Below are positions 6,571-15,676 of a DNA stretch of 64,000 nucleotides, one piece after another (positions within the stretch are counted from its first letter, which is position 1; each line of letters opens with the position of its first letter). The stretch lies in contig NZ_VFSD01000003.1 of the NCBI RefSeq assembly GCF_014332515.1, positions 124,001 to 188,000 on the forward strand, read 5' to 3'. The notes under the pieces are model-generated. The model did not search any database, was not told the origin of the DNA, and saw only the letters and a list, made by a program, of their open reading frames with translations. The position numbers were made by a program, and so were the translations under genes. This DNA is from Pontibacter beigongshangensis (GTDB lineage: Bacteria > Bacteroidota > Bacteroidia > Cytophagales > Hymenobacteraceae).

Positions 6571-7382
6571 TGCATCACCTCACCCTCAAGTACCAGGTAA
6601 AGAAAAAGCTCCAGGTCGTGCACCAGCAAGTGGCCTCCACCTGGAACGAGCTCACGCGCGAGCAGCTCTTGGAGATCATCCGGATCCAATTTTCCTTCAA
6701 GCCGGACCACATGCAGAAACTGCTCCTGCTCAAAACCCTGCTGCAGGTCAAGTGGGCCATCCTGCACCAGTTCACCGGCGTGCAGCGCCTGGGCCTTTAC
6801 CCCATCCTGGAGTTCCTCGAGGAGAGCACACTTACCAAACAACTGCTGCCCGCCCTCAAGCTGGAAGACCTGGTGCTGCACGGCCCGGCCGATCGCTTCC
6901 GCAACATCACCTTCGCCGAGTTCATCTACGCCGACACACTCTTTGGCTTCTTCACCAAAACTGGCAAGGAGGCCTACCTCAACAAGCTGATCGCCTGCCT
7001 CTACCGGCCGCAGCGCCTGGACTACAACCCCAAGAGCCCCACTTACAAAGGCGACATCCGGGAGGATTTTAACGAGCACCTGATCGGGGAACGGGCACAG
7101 CTGGTGGCCAGCATCCCGCAGCCCGACAAGTACGCCATCCTGACCTGGTACCGGGGCTGCCGCAAAGAGCTCGAGCTGATCTACGACAAAGTATTTACCC
7201 AGACCAACCAGCAGAAAGCAGCCGAGGGCGACTGGGGCGATGTGCTCCTGAGCCTCTCCGGAGAGAAGTTCGGGCACGTGGAGCAAACCAGCCAGCAGCG
7301 CGTGCACACCATTTTCAAGGAGATTCAGCGCAAGGCCAGGGAGCATGAGGAACTGGAGCGCCGACAAAAACAGCAGAAATGA
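6570..7382 (+). CDS. Phage protein of unknown function, tail module
   Basis: 270 residues, mostly helical, no recognised family. Features include LTREQLLEIIRIQFS near residue 30, WYRGCRKELELIYDKVF near 193-210 and a charged C-terminal tail. The ATG at 6570 begins directly at a palindrome. It overlaps the next gene by 4 bp (ATGA), so translation is probably coupled. Its place before other tail genes would suit a tail-assembly or connector role, but nothing in the protein proves it. Confidence 0.65.
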   Translation: MHHLTLKYQVKKKLQVVHQQVASTWNELTREQLLEIIRIQFSFKPDHMQKLLLLKTLLQVKWAILHQFTGVQRLGLYPILEFLEESTLTKQLLPALKLEDLVLHGPADRFRNITFAEFIYADTLFGFFTKTGKEAYLNKLIACLYRPQRLDYNPKSPTYKGDIREDFNEHLIGERAQLVASIPQPDKYAILTWYRGCRKELELIYDKVFTQTNQQKAAEGDWGDVLLSLSGEKFGHVEQTSQQRVHTIFKEIQRKAREHEELERRQKQQK

Positions 7383-7912
7383 GACACAGCGAATACACCG
7401 ACTTCTTCCGGCAGCTGGCCAGCCAGCATGTCGACATCCGGCATTCCGAGGAGGAGTGCCACTTTGTGCGTCTGATCCTGAGTTCCGACCCGCTGCAGCG
7501 CATCATGGATGCCCGCGAATTCTACGACTCGCTGCGCGATCGCATCGGACCGGACTTTTCCATGATCCTGATCAGCTACGAGGCCGACTACGCTGACAAC
7601 GGCGGCGATCAGCGCATCAAGGAGTACCACGGCTCCTTCATTATCCTGCACCCGGTCACACCTGGACACTTCGATGAGCTGGAGCAGGTGCTCGACCGCA
7701 CCGAGGAGATCGGCGAGGAGATTATGGGGGCCGCCCTGGTGCGCATCAACAAGGACTTCACGCTGCCCAAAAAGCACATGACCGTCAACGGCATCACCAA
7801 CGAGCGCATCGGCCCGGTGGGCGAGGACTTCCACGGCACCAAGTTCAATTTCTTCTTCACCAGGGGCGCGAACCCGGCCCTGCACTACAAACAAGACAAA
7901 TTTATTCTCTAG
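7379..7912 (+). CDS. Phage protein of unknown function, tail module
   Basis: 177 residues, no recognised family. It has mixed alpha/beta composition with an acidic helical part around residues 85-110 (HFDELEQVLDRTEEIGEEIMGA), followed by beta-rich sequence. It overlaps the gene before by 4 bp and abuts the next gene, so it belongs to the tail operon. Position suggests a tail-completion or tube-associated protein; this is inference from order only. Confidence 0.65.
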   Translation: MRHSEYTDFFRQLASQHVDIRHSEEECHFVRLILSSDPLQRIMDAREFYDSLRDRIGPDFSMILISYEADYADNGGDQRIKEYHGSFIILHPVTPGHFDELEQVLDRTEEIGEEIMGAALVRINKDFTLPKKHMTVNGITNERIGPVGEDFHGTKFNFFFTRGANPALHYKQDKFIL

Positions 7913-9973
7913 ATGGCACGTTTCGCAAGACTCGAGATCAGCAACTTCGGCGGGGTAATCCCGCACGACACCTACATCGAGCTCACCATCAAAGGGCAGC
8001 TGGTGTACTTTACCTCCGCCACGATCTCCCAGGCGAGTGGCAACCAGAACCTTTTTGCCCAGCAGACCAGCGGCCAGTTCGGCCCGCCCGTAGCGGCCAA
8101 TTTCTCCAGCCTGGTCACCGCCCTGCAGGGCTATCTGCAGGCGGCTGGTATCACGGACTACGAGGTGGGCGGCACCTACACGACCGACAGCTTTGTGGTC
8201 TCCCTGAAGGCCACCGCCTACAGCGATGCCCTGAACTTCGGCCCCTGCCAGGTGGTGGGGCACAGCGCCACCGGCGTTGCGGTGAAGGCCACCAACGACA
8301 ACCCGCCCTCCGGAAACGGCAACGTCAGCCAGGTGCTCTGCTTCAGCGGTTCCACTGGCAGCATCCTGCTCGACATCTCCGGAGGCCAGGCTCCCTACGC
8401 ATTCCAGTGGAGCAACGGGGCCACCACCAAAGATGTGAGTGCCCTGCCTGCCGGGCAGTACTCAGTAAAAGTAACCGACAGCGCCAGGCCACAGCCGCTC
8501 GACCCGAGCCTGCCGGAGGACAGTCCCTACCAGGCTTTCTCGGAGGATCATCCCGGCGTGCTGGAGCTCACCTTCCTGGTGGGCCAGAACGCGGAGATCA
8601 TCGTCACCGGCTCGGTGGGCAACAACGCCATCCTGCTGGAGGTGAGTGGTGGCACTGCGCCATACGCCTTCCTCTGGAGCGACGGCGTGACCACCAAAGA
8701 CCGGCTGGAAGTGACTCCCGGCACCTACGCCTGCACCATCACCGATGCGCTGGGCTGCAGCAAGCAGGTGTCTTTCACCATCGTGGAGGAGCACTTCTAC
8801 TTTTCCAAGAACCCGGTGCTCCTGCGCCTGCAGGCCGAGAGCCCCGAGACCAAGCCCTTCCTGCGCTTCGTGTGCGAAGTGTGGGTGGAGCCCGCGTATC
8901 TTTCCGGCGAGTTTATCCTGGCCACCCCGGAGCCTTTCGAGCACCCGGCCGAGGCCGATGGCGGCACCGAGTTCGACGTGTCCGAGATCCTCGACGCTTT
9001 TGTGGAGCCGCACCTGCCGGACTTCAACCAGGCGGAGGTGAAGCGGGCCGACAAAGCCTTCAAGCGCTTTTACCTGCGTTACCGCGAGGTGTACGGCGAC
9101 CCGGTGACACTATCGCCGGTGGTGGTGCAGGACAACCGCTACGTGCTCTGCGGCGGCCTGGAGGCGCTGGAGTACTATGCCCAGACTTACAGTGCCTTTA
9201 AAGCTGGCGTGAAGCCTTTCTTTACCTGGGAGCCGACCACCAGGCGCGTGTTCACCGCCCAGCCCGAGTTCCTCTACTTCATGCCCGATGATTTCAGCCT
9301 GACGGATTTCCGGGTGCGCGTGCGCGTGACCTTCACCGACTCCAGCTCCTACACCTACACGGCTTTTACCCAAGCCGGAATAAAACGCTTTGAGCTCTGG
9401 TGCATCCCGGTGGGTCACGACCAGCTGGGCCTGGCGGCGCTGCAGCCGGGCAAGACAGTGCGCAGCTGGCAGGTTTGGGTGATCGATGAGATGAACCGCT
9501 CCCTCTCCGAGATCAGGACATTTGTGCTCAATACCAAAAACTACCTGCACACGCGCTTTGTGCTGTTCGCCAACTCCGTGGGCGGCTACAACACGCTGGC
9601 AGCCACCGGCCGGGGCAAGTACTCCCTCGATGCCGATGCGCAGCTGGTGGAGCGCAGGCTGCCGCGAAATGGCATGGAAGGAGACTCTACGGTGATCAGT
9701 AAGTTCGGAAAACCCACGCTGCAGCTGAGCACCGGCGAGAAGAGCCGGGAGGAAATGCACGCCCTGCAGGATTTCCTGATCTCGGAGGACGTGCAGTTCA
9801 TCGGACCCGGCCGCTACATCCCGGCCCGCCTGGGCGACAGGTCGGTGGTGATCTCGGACGATGAGAACCGGACCCCGGCCTTCGAGTTTGACCTGGTGCT
9901 GCCGAAACGTTACCGCTACACCCCGGTGCTCACGCCGGAGGGCTTCTCACCTTATTTAACCGAGGAGTCATGA
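7913..9973 (+). CDS. Large phage tail protein with two SprB-like repeats
   Basis: 686 residues. Two related beta-sandwich repeats at about residues 145-192 (SGGQAPYAFQWSNGATTKD ... GQYSVKVTD) and 225-292 (SGGTAPYAFLWSDGVTTKD ... TYACTITDALGC) match the SprB repeat found in Bacteroidota surface adhesins such as gliding protein SprB. The N-terminal 130 residues and the remaining 390 are not recognised; the C-terminal part repeats long beta stretches, as in baseplate or fibre-associated proteins. It abuts its upstream neighbour and overlaps the downstream gene by 4 bp. A host-surface contact role is inferred. Confidence 0.75.
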   Translation: MARFARLEISNFGGVIPHDTYIELTIKGQLVYFTSATISQASGNQNLFAQQTSGQFGPPVAANFSSLVTALQGYLQAAGITDYEVGGTYTTDSFVVSLKATAYSDALNFGPCQVVGHSATGVAVKATNDNPPSGNGNVSQVLCFSGSTGSILLDISGGQAPYAFQWSNGATTKDVSALPAGQYSVKVTDSARPQPLDPSLPEDSPYQAFSEDHPGVLELTFLVGQNAEIIVTGSVGNNAILLEVSGGTAPYAFLWSDGVTTKDRLEVTPGTYACTITDALGCSKQVSFTIVEEHFYFSKNPVLLRLQAESPETKPFLRFVCEVWVEPAYLSGEFILATPEPFEHPAEADGGTEFDVSEILDAFVEPHLPDFNQAEVKRADKAFKRFYLRYREVYGDPVTLSPVVVQDNRYVLCGGLEALEYYAQTYSAFKAGVKPFFTWEPTTRRVFTAQPEFLYFMPDDFSLTDFRVRVRVTFTDSSSYTYTAFTQAGIKRFELWCIPVGHDQLGLAALQPGKTVRSWQVWVIDEMNRSLSEIRTFVLNTKNYLHTRFVLFANSVGGYNTLAATGRGKYSLDADAQLVERRLPRNGMEGDSTVISKFGKPTLQLSTGEKSREEMHALQDFLISEDVQFIGPGRYIPARLGDRSVVISDDENRTPAFEFDLVLPKRYRYTPVLTPEGFSPYLTEES

Positions 9974-11334
9974 TTGCTTTCAGAATAAATGGGGAGGAGC
10001 TGGACATGGATCCGCTCACTTCGGTTCAGGTGGAGTACTTCAGCTCCCTGTTCCAGTTCGATCGCATACCTAGCATTTACACGCTGCCGGCCACGCTGGC
10101 CTGGAGCAAAAAGAACCGCCGCCTGCTGGGCTTTCCAGGGCACCTCTCGGTCAGGAGTTACCGCAAGGAGCCCTACGACTGCCAGCTCTACCTGGACAAT
10201 CTCTGGCGGGTGGGCAAGCTCTATGTGCTCTCCGCCGACGCCAAGGGCATCAGCGTCAACTTCCAGTCCGATGTGGGCGACATTTCGGCCCGGCTCAAGC
10301 AGGACAACCTGCGGGAGCTGGACCTGGGCACCGACGAGCAGGTGAGCGAAGTGCGGGAGATCTACCCGGCCTCGAACTATGCGCTGTTCCCGCTCCATAA
10401 CCCCGGCTTCCTGAAGGAAGGCGCTAGCTACCTGGCCTACCTCAACTACTATGACGGCGAGTTTAAGACAGGCTACCTCCGGGTGCCCTTCCCTTACCTG
10501 GTGCACGTGCTGCGGCGCGTGCTGGCCCATTACGGCTACCGCATCACCGGCCCCTGGATCGAGGCCGAGGAGACGCGCCGCCTGGTGATCTACAACACGC
10601 AGTCGCTCGCGGAGGGGGACCAGGTGCAGCACAGCCTGCATGTGCCCGAGATGAAGGTGGCTGATTTCCTGAAGGCTATCCGCGCCGCCTTCGGGCTGGG
10701 CTTTAACTTCAACACCACCAAAAAGGAGCTGGAGATCGTGCGCCTGCGCGACGTGCTCTCTTCCGGCACCTACGTGGACTGGCGCAAACGCAACCTGAAG
10801 GTGACCAAATGGGAGGCCAAAGCCCGGCAGGGTTTTATGCTGGAGCTGAGTCCCGACGAGGGCGATGAGCTGCCTCCCGCTGACAGCCAGCAGCTGCAGG
10901 TGGGGGCCGGGCAGGACCCGATCTCCCTGGGCCTGGGCTCCCTGCCGGTGGCCCAGGAGCTGCTGCGCTGGCTCATGCCCCAGGCCAGCCAGGAGGGCGA
11001 CACCGGCAAGTTCAGCCTCCGCCTGCTCTCTTACCGGGGCCTCCAGCCTGACACGGGCGACGTGCCTTACCCGCAGGCGCTGCCGGTCCTGCTGCCTGAT
11101 CTCTACGAGCAGAGCCACCGCCACTGGCTGGACTTTCTTCTGGAAACCGAGACGGTGGAGGCCGAGATCGAGCTGAGCCTGACGGACCTGCGCACCCTGC
11201 GCCAGGATCGGAAAGTGCTCGTGCACGACGGGCAGAGTACCGTGATGGCGCTCTGGGAGAAGATCAGCGTGCAGGTCAGCCCGCTCAGGGGCGTGCAAGT
11301 GGCTAAAGTCACATTACTGAAGACCAGGTACTGA
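9970..11334 (+). CDS. Putative phage tail hub or baseplate protein
   Basis: 454 residues, no firm family. The segment PFPYLVHVLRRVLAHYGYRITG ... FLKAIRAAFGLGFNFNTTKKELEIV (about residues 170-257) and the beta-rich N-terminus are reminiscent of hub or tail-associated proteins that follow the tail fibre-type gene in Bacteroidota prophages. It overlaps both neighbours (4 bp upstream; a single shared base downstream), so it is in one operon with the tape measure. The hub assignment is inference from gene order and general character. Confidence 0.5.
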   Translation: MIAFRINGEELDMDPLTSVQVEYFSSLFQFDRIPSIYTLPATLAWSKKNRRLLGFPGHLSVRSYRKEPYDCQLYLDNLWRVGKLYVLSADAKGISVNFQSDVGDISARLKQDNLRELDLGTDEQVSEVREIYPASNYALFPLHNPGFLKEGASYLAYLNYYDGEFKTGYLRVPFPYLVHVLRRVLAHYGYRITGPWIEAEETRRLVIYNTQSLAEGDQVQHSLHVPEMKVADFLKAIRAAFGLGFNFNTTKKELEIVRLRDVLSSGTYVDWRKRNLKVTKWEAKARQGFMLELSPDEGDELPPADSQQLQVGAGQDPISLGLGSLPVAQELLRWLMPQASQEGDTGKFSLRLLSYRGLQPDTGDVPYPQALPVLLPDLYEQSHRHWLDFLLETETVEAEIELSLTDLRTLRQDRKVLVHDGQSTVMALWEKISVQVSPLRGVQVAKVTLLKTRY

Positions 11335-11771
11335 TGGAGCAGCAGACCAAGCGCCAGCTGGCAGAGGAGTGGCTCAAGTATGCCGTCCAGAACTGGCAGA
11401 GCAACCTGAAAAGGATGCGCATCAAAAGCTCCGGCGACCTCTACAACAGCTTTAAAACGCAGATCATCGAGCAGGCCGGGGGCGACAAAATCAAGATCAC
11501 CATCGCCTACGCATGGTATGGCCAGATGGTCGACATGGGCGTGGGCAAGGGCACCAAATACGGCGATGTAAAAGATTCTACCGAATCAAGAAAACTCATC
11601 GGCAAAATGCGCGGCAACGCCCGCAGGCCGAAGAAATGGTGGTCCAACCGGCGCGACGCCATCGGCTACCAGGCCTTCAAACTCACCCTGCTCATGTCAG
11701 GCTACAAGGCCCAGGAGGCCACCGAAAAAATTAAAGGAAGTATTGACCAAAATTTCACCATCACCTATTAA
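11334..11771 (+). CDS. Minor phage structural protein of unknown function
   Basis: 145 residues, basic (contains RRPKKWWSNRRDA), with a central segment IAYAWYGQMVDMGVGKGT resembling HK97-gp10-like or minor tail proteins, though similarity is only impressionistic. It shares a base with the stop and start codons of its neighbours, directly before the tape-measure gene, where tail-completion or chaperone proteins are usual. Function not established. Confidence 0.6.
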   Translation: MEQQTKRQLAEEWLKYAVQNWQSNLKRMRIKSSGDLYNSFKTQIIEQAGGDKIKITIAYAWYGQMVDMGVGKGTKYGDVKDSTESRKLIGKMRGNARRPKKWWSNRRDAIGYQAFKLTLLMSGYKAQEATEKIKGSIDQNFTITY

Positions 11772-14700
11772 TGGCCCAGAATAAAGAACAACGGGAGATC
11801 GAGATCGTCCTGAATGGCTCCAAGGTAAACGCCTCCCTCAAAGAGATGGGCGCTTCTGCCGCACTCATGAACGCCCAGCTCCGGAAGATGGCAACCGACG
11901 ATCCTGGAAGGAAGAAGCTGGCGGAGGACTACACTGCCCTGCGTGGCCGCATCACGGAAGTAAGAAACGAACTCTACGGCGTGGAGAAAGCCTCCCTGGC
12001 CGCCAAGCTGGGCCTCAACGACATGGGCGGCATCATGAAGACGGTACTCGGCACGGCCGGTGGCTTCATGCTGGCCGGTGGCGTGGAGGGCATGCTCACC
12101 GGCGTGATCGGCTGGTTTTCCGGAGCCTCCGACGCGGCCAAGGAGTTTGAGAAATCCGTCAGCAGCCTGGAATCCCTGACAGGAGCCTCTGAGCAGGACC
12201 TGGAGTACTACAAGGAGCAGGCGGCCCTGATCGGAGAGACCAGCACCCTTTCCGGGGCGCAGGCGGTGGAGGCATTTAAACTGATTGGTTCTGCGAAACC
12301 TGATTTGCTGGAAACGAAAGAAGCACTGGCAGCGGTGACGGCGGAGGCCGTGGTGCTGGCCGAGGCGGCAGAGACCGATCTGCCCGCTGCAGCCCAGGCG
12401 ATGACCGGTGCGCTGAACCAGTTCCAGTTGCCGGCAGAGGACGCCAGCCGGGTGATCAATGCCCTGGCGGCCGGTTCGAAAGCCGGAGCGGCCAACATTC
12501 CAGAGATCTCCGACTCCATTGACAAGTTCGGTACTGCCGCCGCCGCTTTCAACGTCACGTTTGAAGAATCAGTGGGCCTGGTGGAGACCCTGGCCGAGTA
12601 TAACATGAAAGGAGCCGAGTCCGGCACCGCGCTCCGGAATGTGCTGAGCAAGATGGCCAGCGCCAAAGCCCTGCCAGCCTCCGCGCTGGAGGAGCTGGAG
12701 AAGTTCAGCGTGGACATCGAGGTGATCTCCGACAAGAGCATCCCGATGAATGAGCGACTGCGCGAGTTCTCGAAGATCTCCGGAGATGCCACTGCCCTGA
12801 CAAAGGTGTTCGGAGCGGAGAACCAGATCGCCGGAGGCATTATCTTGGGCAACGTCGACAAGTTCGAGAAGCTGACCGAGGCCGTGACCGGCACCAACAC
12901 CGCCTATGAGCAGCAGGCCATCAATACCGACAACCTGGAGGGAGACACCAAGGCGCTGGACTCAGTGGTGGAGTCCTATGCCATCACCATCGGCAGCAAG
13001 CTCAACGTGGCCAAGCGGGCCGGGGTGCAACTGCTCACGCAGTTCCTGCTTATTCTGAAAGAGACGCCTCGGTTCATCAAGGAGAATCAGGATCTGTTCT
13101 ATATGTTGGGGATTGCCATAGTAGCATTGAATGCTGCCAACATCAAGACCGCTGCCTCTACGCTGTATCACAATGCCGTGGAGAAGGGAAGGGCCATCGC
13201 CACCAGAACCAGCGCCGCCGCCCAGTGGCTCCTGAATGCCGCTATGACTGCCAACCCGATCGGGCTGGTTGTCGGGGCTGTCGCTGCCCTGGTCGGTGGT
13301 TTTATCCTGCTCTACAACCGCTCGGAGGCGGTACGAGGCGGCATGGCAGGTCTGGGCAGGGCCTTCATGGAGATCCTCAGCATCGCCGGTGACATTGCCC
13401 TGTTCCTGATGAACCCAATCAAAAACGCAGGCAAGATAGCCGAGATCATGAACTCCGGGGAGCGCCTTGGCAAAGCCTTCTCTGATGGCTACAATGATAA
13501 AATAGCCTCTGAGAAGGTGGAGGCTGAGAAGAAGGAGGCCGTGGAGCATGAGAAGAAAAAGCAGGAGGCAGAGAAAAAAGGAGAAGAGGTGGGGGCCGCC
13601 ACCAATAAAGGCGATGAAAAAGCGAAGAAGGAGCGACTGAAGAAAGAAAAAGAGCACCAGGACAAGCTGAATAAAGCCCGCGAGGAATATGCCAGGGCTT
13701 CTGAAAAGTCGGAGCTGGAGCTGGCCAAGCTGAAGGTGGAGATCATGGGTAAAGGTATTGATCAGACGCTGGCCAAACTCAAGCTCCACCACGACCAGGA
13801 GATGGCCGAGCTGGAGAAGCAAAAGCAGGCCACCCTGGCCAACATTGCCACCACCGAGGAGGAGAAACAAACCTTGCTGGAGAATTACCGCCAGCAGCAG
13901 GAACTCCGGGAGCAGGAGTACCAGGAGCAGGTGCGCGTGGCCAAAGCGGAAGAGGAACAACGCAAGCGGGAGGAGGATCTGACCAAGCTGGAGGAAGAGG
14001 AGCAGCTCCGAATGGAGCGCCTGCAGAACCAGTTCCTGACCACCCTGACGGCGGAGTTCGATCAGGAGCAGGCCCGCCTGGAGCTGCAGAAAAGTTTCCT
14101 GCAGCAGCGACTCGCCATCCTGGAGGAGGCCGGTCTGGGAGAAACCACCCAGGCGCTCAAGTTCAAGAACGCGATGCTGAAGATCGATAAGGACCTGGCG
14201 GATGGTAAGACCCGGAATGCCGAGCGAACGGCCAAGGCAAAGAAGGAGATTGAAACCATCATCATGAGCAATGCTATGGAGTCGTTTAAAATGGGCATAG
14301 AGCTGCTCGGTAAGGAGACGCAGGCCAGAGGTGTGGCCATGGCCGCCTTCAAGTCTTTCTCCCTCGGAAAGATTGGGGTGGATGTAGTGGAGGAGATCCA
14401 GGCCATCTGGAAGACAGCCAACCAGAACCCGCTCAATGCCATCGTACCTGGTGCCGGTACTGCCATCGCCGTCGTGAAAACAGCGGCAGCTGTAGGCAGG
14501 GCCGCAGGTGCCGCCAAGCAGATCCACGCCCAGCAGTTCGCCAAGGGTGGTATGACCAAAGGCGGCAAGACTATTCCGATGGTGGAAGTGAACGGCATGT
14601 GGGAGATGCTCAGTGGCCACTCCGGTGGCTCGATCGGCGCCTTCGCCAACGGCGGCTGGGTGAACGATGCGCAGTTGGGCCTGATCGGGGAGGCTGGCCG

Positions 14701-15019
14701 GGAGCTGGTGATCCCGAACTGGATGGTGGAGTCTCCCAAGTATGCCAACCTGGTGGGCTACCTGGAGGCCGAGCGCCAGAAGGGCGTGAAAGCCTTTGCC
14801 GGTGGCGGCATGACGGTGGATGCTGCCAGCCCGGTACCAGTGCCGGCAGATGAGAACAGGCCCCTGAGCAAGTTTGAACAACAGCTGCTCCAGGAGGTTC
14901 GTGAGTTGAAAGAGGAGGTATTTACCTGGCCACGCCAGCTGGAGGTGCACAACAACGTAGGTGACACCAGAGATAAAATGAAACAGCTAAACGACCTGGA
15001 AGAAAAAGCTTTTGGGTAA
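11771..15019 (+). CDS. Phage tail tape measure protein (TP901 family core)
   Basis: 1082 residues. Residues about 125-380 carry the PhageMin_Tail (TP901) core, with YYKEQAALIGETSTLSGAQAVEAFKLIGSAKPDL and GTALRNVLSKMAS. A hydrophobic stretch lies at about 91-120 and a second at about 490-515 (GLVVGAVAALVGGFILLY). A long charged coiled coil fills about 580-830. The C-terminus is Gly-rich (KGGMTKGGKTIPMVE, FANGGWVNDAQLGLIGEAGRELVIP). The product sets tail length and is probably released on DNA injection. The length implies a tail of ordinary long-tailed phage size. It is the last phage gene, followed by a strong terminator. Confidence 0.93.
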   Translation: MAQNKEQREIEIVLNGSKVNASLKEMGASAALMNAQLRKMATDDPGRKKLAEDYTALRGRITEVRNELYGVEKASLAAKLGLNDMGGIMKTVLGTAGGFMLAGGVEGMLTGVIGWFSGASDAAKEFEKSVSSLESLTGASEQDLEYYKEQAALIGETSTLSGAQAVEAFKLIGSAKPDLLETKEALAAVTAEAVVLAEAAETDLPAAAQAMTGALNQFQLPAEDASRVINALAAGSKAGAANIPEISDSIDKFGTAAAAFNVTFEESVGLVETLAEYNMKGAESGTALRNVLSKMASAKALPASALEELEKFSVDIEVISDKSIPMNERLREFSKISGDATALTKVFGAENQIAGGIILGNVDKFEKLTEAVTGTNTAYEQQAINTDNLEGDTKALDSVVESYAITIGSKLNVAKRAGVQLLTQFLLILKETPRFIKENQDLFYMLGIAIVALNAANIKTAASTLYHNAVEKGRAIATRTSAAAQWLLNAAMTANPIGLVVGAVAALVGGFILLYNRSEAVRGGMAGLGRAFMEILSIAGDIALFLMNPIKNAGKIAEIMNSGERLGKAFSDGYNDKIASEKVEAEKKEAVEHEKKKQEAEKKGEEVGAATNKGDEKAKKERLKKEKEHQDKLNKAREEYARASEKSELELAKLKVEIMGKGIDQTLAKLKLHHDQEMAELEKQKQATLANIATTEEEKQTLLENYRQQQELREQEYQEQVRVAKAEEEQRKREEDLTKLEEEEQLRMERLQNQFLTTLTAEFDQEQARLELQKSFLQQRLAILEEAGLGETTQALKFKNAMLKIDKDLADGKTRNAERTAKAKKEIETIIMSNAMESFKMGIELLGKETQARGVAMAAFKSFSLGKIGVDVVEEIQAIWKTANQNPLNAIVPGAGTAIAVVKTAAAVGRAAGAAKQIHAQQFAKGGMTKGGKTIPMVEVNGMWEMLSGHSGGSIGAFANGGWVNDAQLGLIGEAGRELVIPNWMVESPKYANLVGYLEAERQKGVKAFAGGGMTVDAASPVPVPADENRPLSKFEQQLLQEVRELKEEVFTWPRQLEVHNNVGDTRDKMKQLNDLEEKAFG

Positions 15020-15107
15020 TTTTTGTATCTTTGACTATCCGAAACGGAAGCTCTCCTGAGGGGTCAGGTTTGCCAGGGATAGGATGTTGAGGTTTAACTC
15101 AAGGAAG

Positions 15108-15135
15108 GAGCGGACACCAGTTGTTCGCTCTTTTT
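15108..15135 (+). terminator. Intrinsic terminator after the tape-measure gene
   Basis: A 9-bp stem (15108-15116 with 15122-15130, one G-T pair), loop CCAGT, then TTTTT at 15131-15135. It ends the rightward phage tail operon. Confidence 0.8.
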
Positions 15136-15168
15136 ATTTCCGGAAAAATCAACTGATAACTTGAAAAA

Positions 15169-15189
15169 TGGTGCCCAATTTGGTGCCCA
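15169..15189. other. Candidate phage recombination site: tandem TGGTGCCCA
   Basis: TGGTGCCCA occurs at 15169-15177 and 15181-15189 (12-bp period), between the last phage gene and the tRNA-Arg 3' end. Short direct repeats of this kind can be arm or core binding sites for a tyrosine integrase. Position supports this; there is no direct proof. Confidence 0.35.
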
Positions 15190-15196
15190 TAAAAGC

Positions 15197-15232
15197 AAAA
15201 AGCCCCTTCAGATGCATCTGAAGGGGCTTTTT
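15197..15232. terminator. Bidirectional terminator at the prophage-tRNA boundary
   Basis: A perfect 36-bp palindrome with AAAA, AGCCCCTTCAGATG and its complement ending CTTTT. It begins 2 bp after the 3' end of tRNA-Arg (minus strand), so it terminates the tRNA transcript and also stops reading from the phage side. Confidence 0.8.
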
Positions 15233-15233
15233 G

Positions 15234-15307
15234 TGATCCCGTTTGGATTCGAACCAAAGACCTACTGCTTAGAAGGCAGTTGCTCTATCCAGCTGAGCTA
15301 CGAGACC
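15234..15307 (-). tRNA. tRNA-Arg (TCT)
   Basis: Cloverleaf on the minus strand: acceptor GGTCTCG with CGGGATC plus discriminator A, anticodon loop CTTCTAA (TCT), TPsiC arm GGTTCGAATCC. CCA is not encoded. Its 3' end faces the prophage and is the probable attachment site. Confidence 0.95.
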
Positions 15308-15342
15308 ATTGTTGTCCGGAAGGTAGAACTTCCTTTAAACGA

Positions 15343-15370
15343 AAAATTTCGGAATTACTTCCGAAATTTT
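15343..15370 (-). terminator. Intrinsic terminator after tRNA-Pro
   Basis: AAAATTTCGGAA (15343-15354) and TTCCGAAATTTT (15359-15370) form a perfect 12-bp stem with a 4-nt loop. On the minus strand it is followed by a T run, 5 bp below the tRNA-Pro 3' end. Confidence 0.7.
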
Positions 15371-15374
15371 CTTG

Positions 15375-15448
15375 TCGGGGTGGCAGGATTCGAACCTACG
15401 ACCTCCACATCCCAAATGTGGCGCGATACCGGGCTACGCTACACCCCG
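15375..15448 (-). tRNA. tRNA-Pro (TGG)
   Basis: Minus-strand cloverleaf: acceptor CGGGGTG with CACCCCG plus discriminator A, anticodon loop TTTGGGA (TGG), TPsiC arm GGTTCGAATCC. CCA not encoded. Confidence 0.95.
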
Positions 15449-15509
15449 AACTATGCTTTCAACTCCGGTAAGCAACGATGATGTGTCGCTGTTAATGTTG
15501 AACGCGGTG

Positions 15510-15540
15510 CAAAAGTAAGAGAAGAATTTTAATAACCAAA
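15510..15540 (-). promoter_or_regulatory. Bacteroidota-type promoter of tRNA-Pro
   Basis: On the minus strand TTTG (15537-15540), a 19-bp spacer, then TACTTTTG (15510-15517) matching the -33 TTTG / -7 TAnnTTTG promoter of Bacteroidota. It lies between tRNA-Ser and tRNA-Pro. Confidence 0.75.
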
Positions 15541-15564
15541 ATTTATTTTTAAAATCTTTTCTTG

Positions 15565-15651
15565 CGGAGGGGGGGGGATTCGAACCCCCGGTACCCTTAC
15601 GAGTACGGCAGTTTAGCAAACTGCTGGTTTCAGCCACTCACCCACCTCTCC
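15565..15651 (-). tRNA. tRNA-Ser (GCT)
   Basis: 87 nt on the minus strand with the long variable arm of serine tRNAs (TACTCGTAAGGGTA), anticodon loop TTGCTAA (GCT), acceptor GGAGAGG with CCCCTCC (one A-C mismatch) and discriminator G. Confidence 0.95.
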
Positions 15652-15676
15652 GAGGCCCTTTCTGCTAAAGGGTATG

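Larger units (their letters stand above)
1..15233. mobile_element. Prophage, right-hand part (lysis, accessory and tail modules)
   Basis: Seen: a run of phage genes (DUF6712-like protein, GH24 endolysin, holin, spanin-like lipoprotein, P22-type antirepressor, tail proteins, TP901-type tape measure) ending in a terminator and then the 3' end of tRNA-Arg at 15234. Known: tyrosine-recombinase phages often integrate at tRNA 3' ends. Inferred: 15234 is near the right attachment site; the left end, integrase, terminase and capsid genes lie outside the window. The structural genes are GC-rich, while 2526-4180 and 5540-6448 are clearly AT-rich and look like later-acquired accessory genes. Confidence 0.9.

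Noticed and set aside
15057..15160. Small frame starting near 15087 after the tape-measure gene
   Set aside because: It runs through the operon terminator; spurious.
15161..15481. 106-codon frame across two tRNA genes
   Set aside because: The sequence is fully explained by tRNA-Arg and tRNA-Pro on the other strand.
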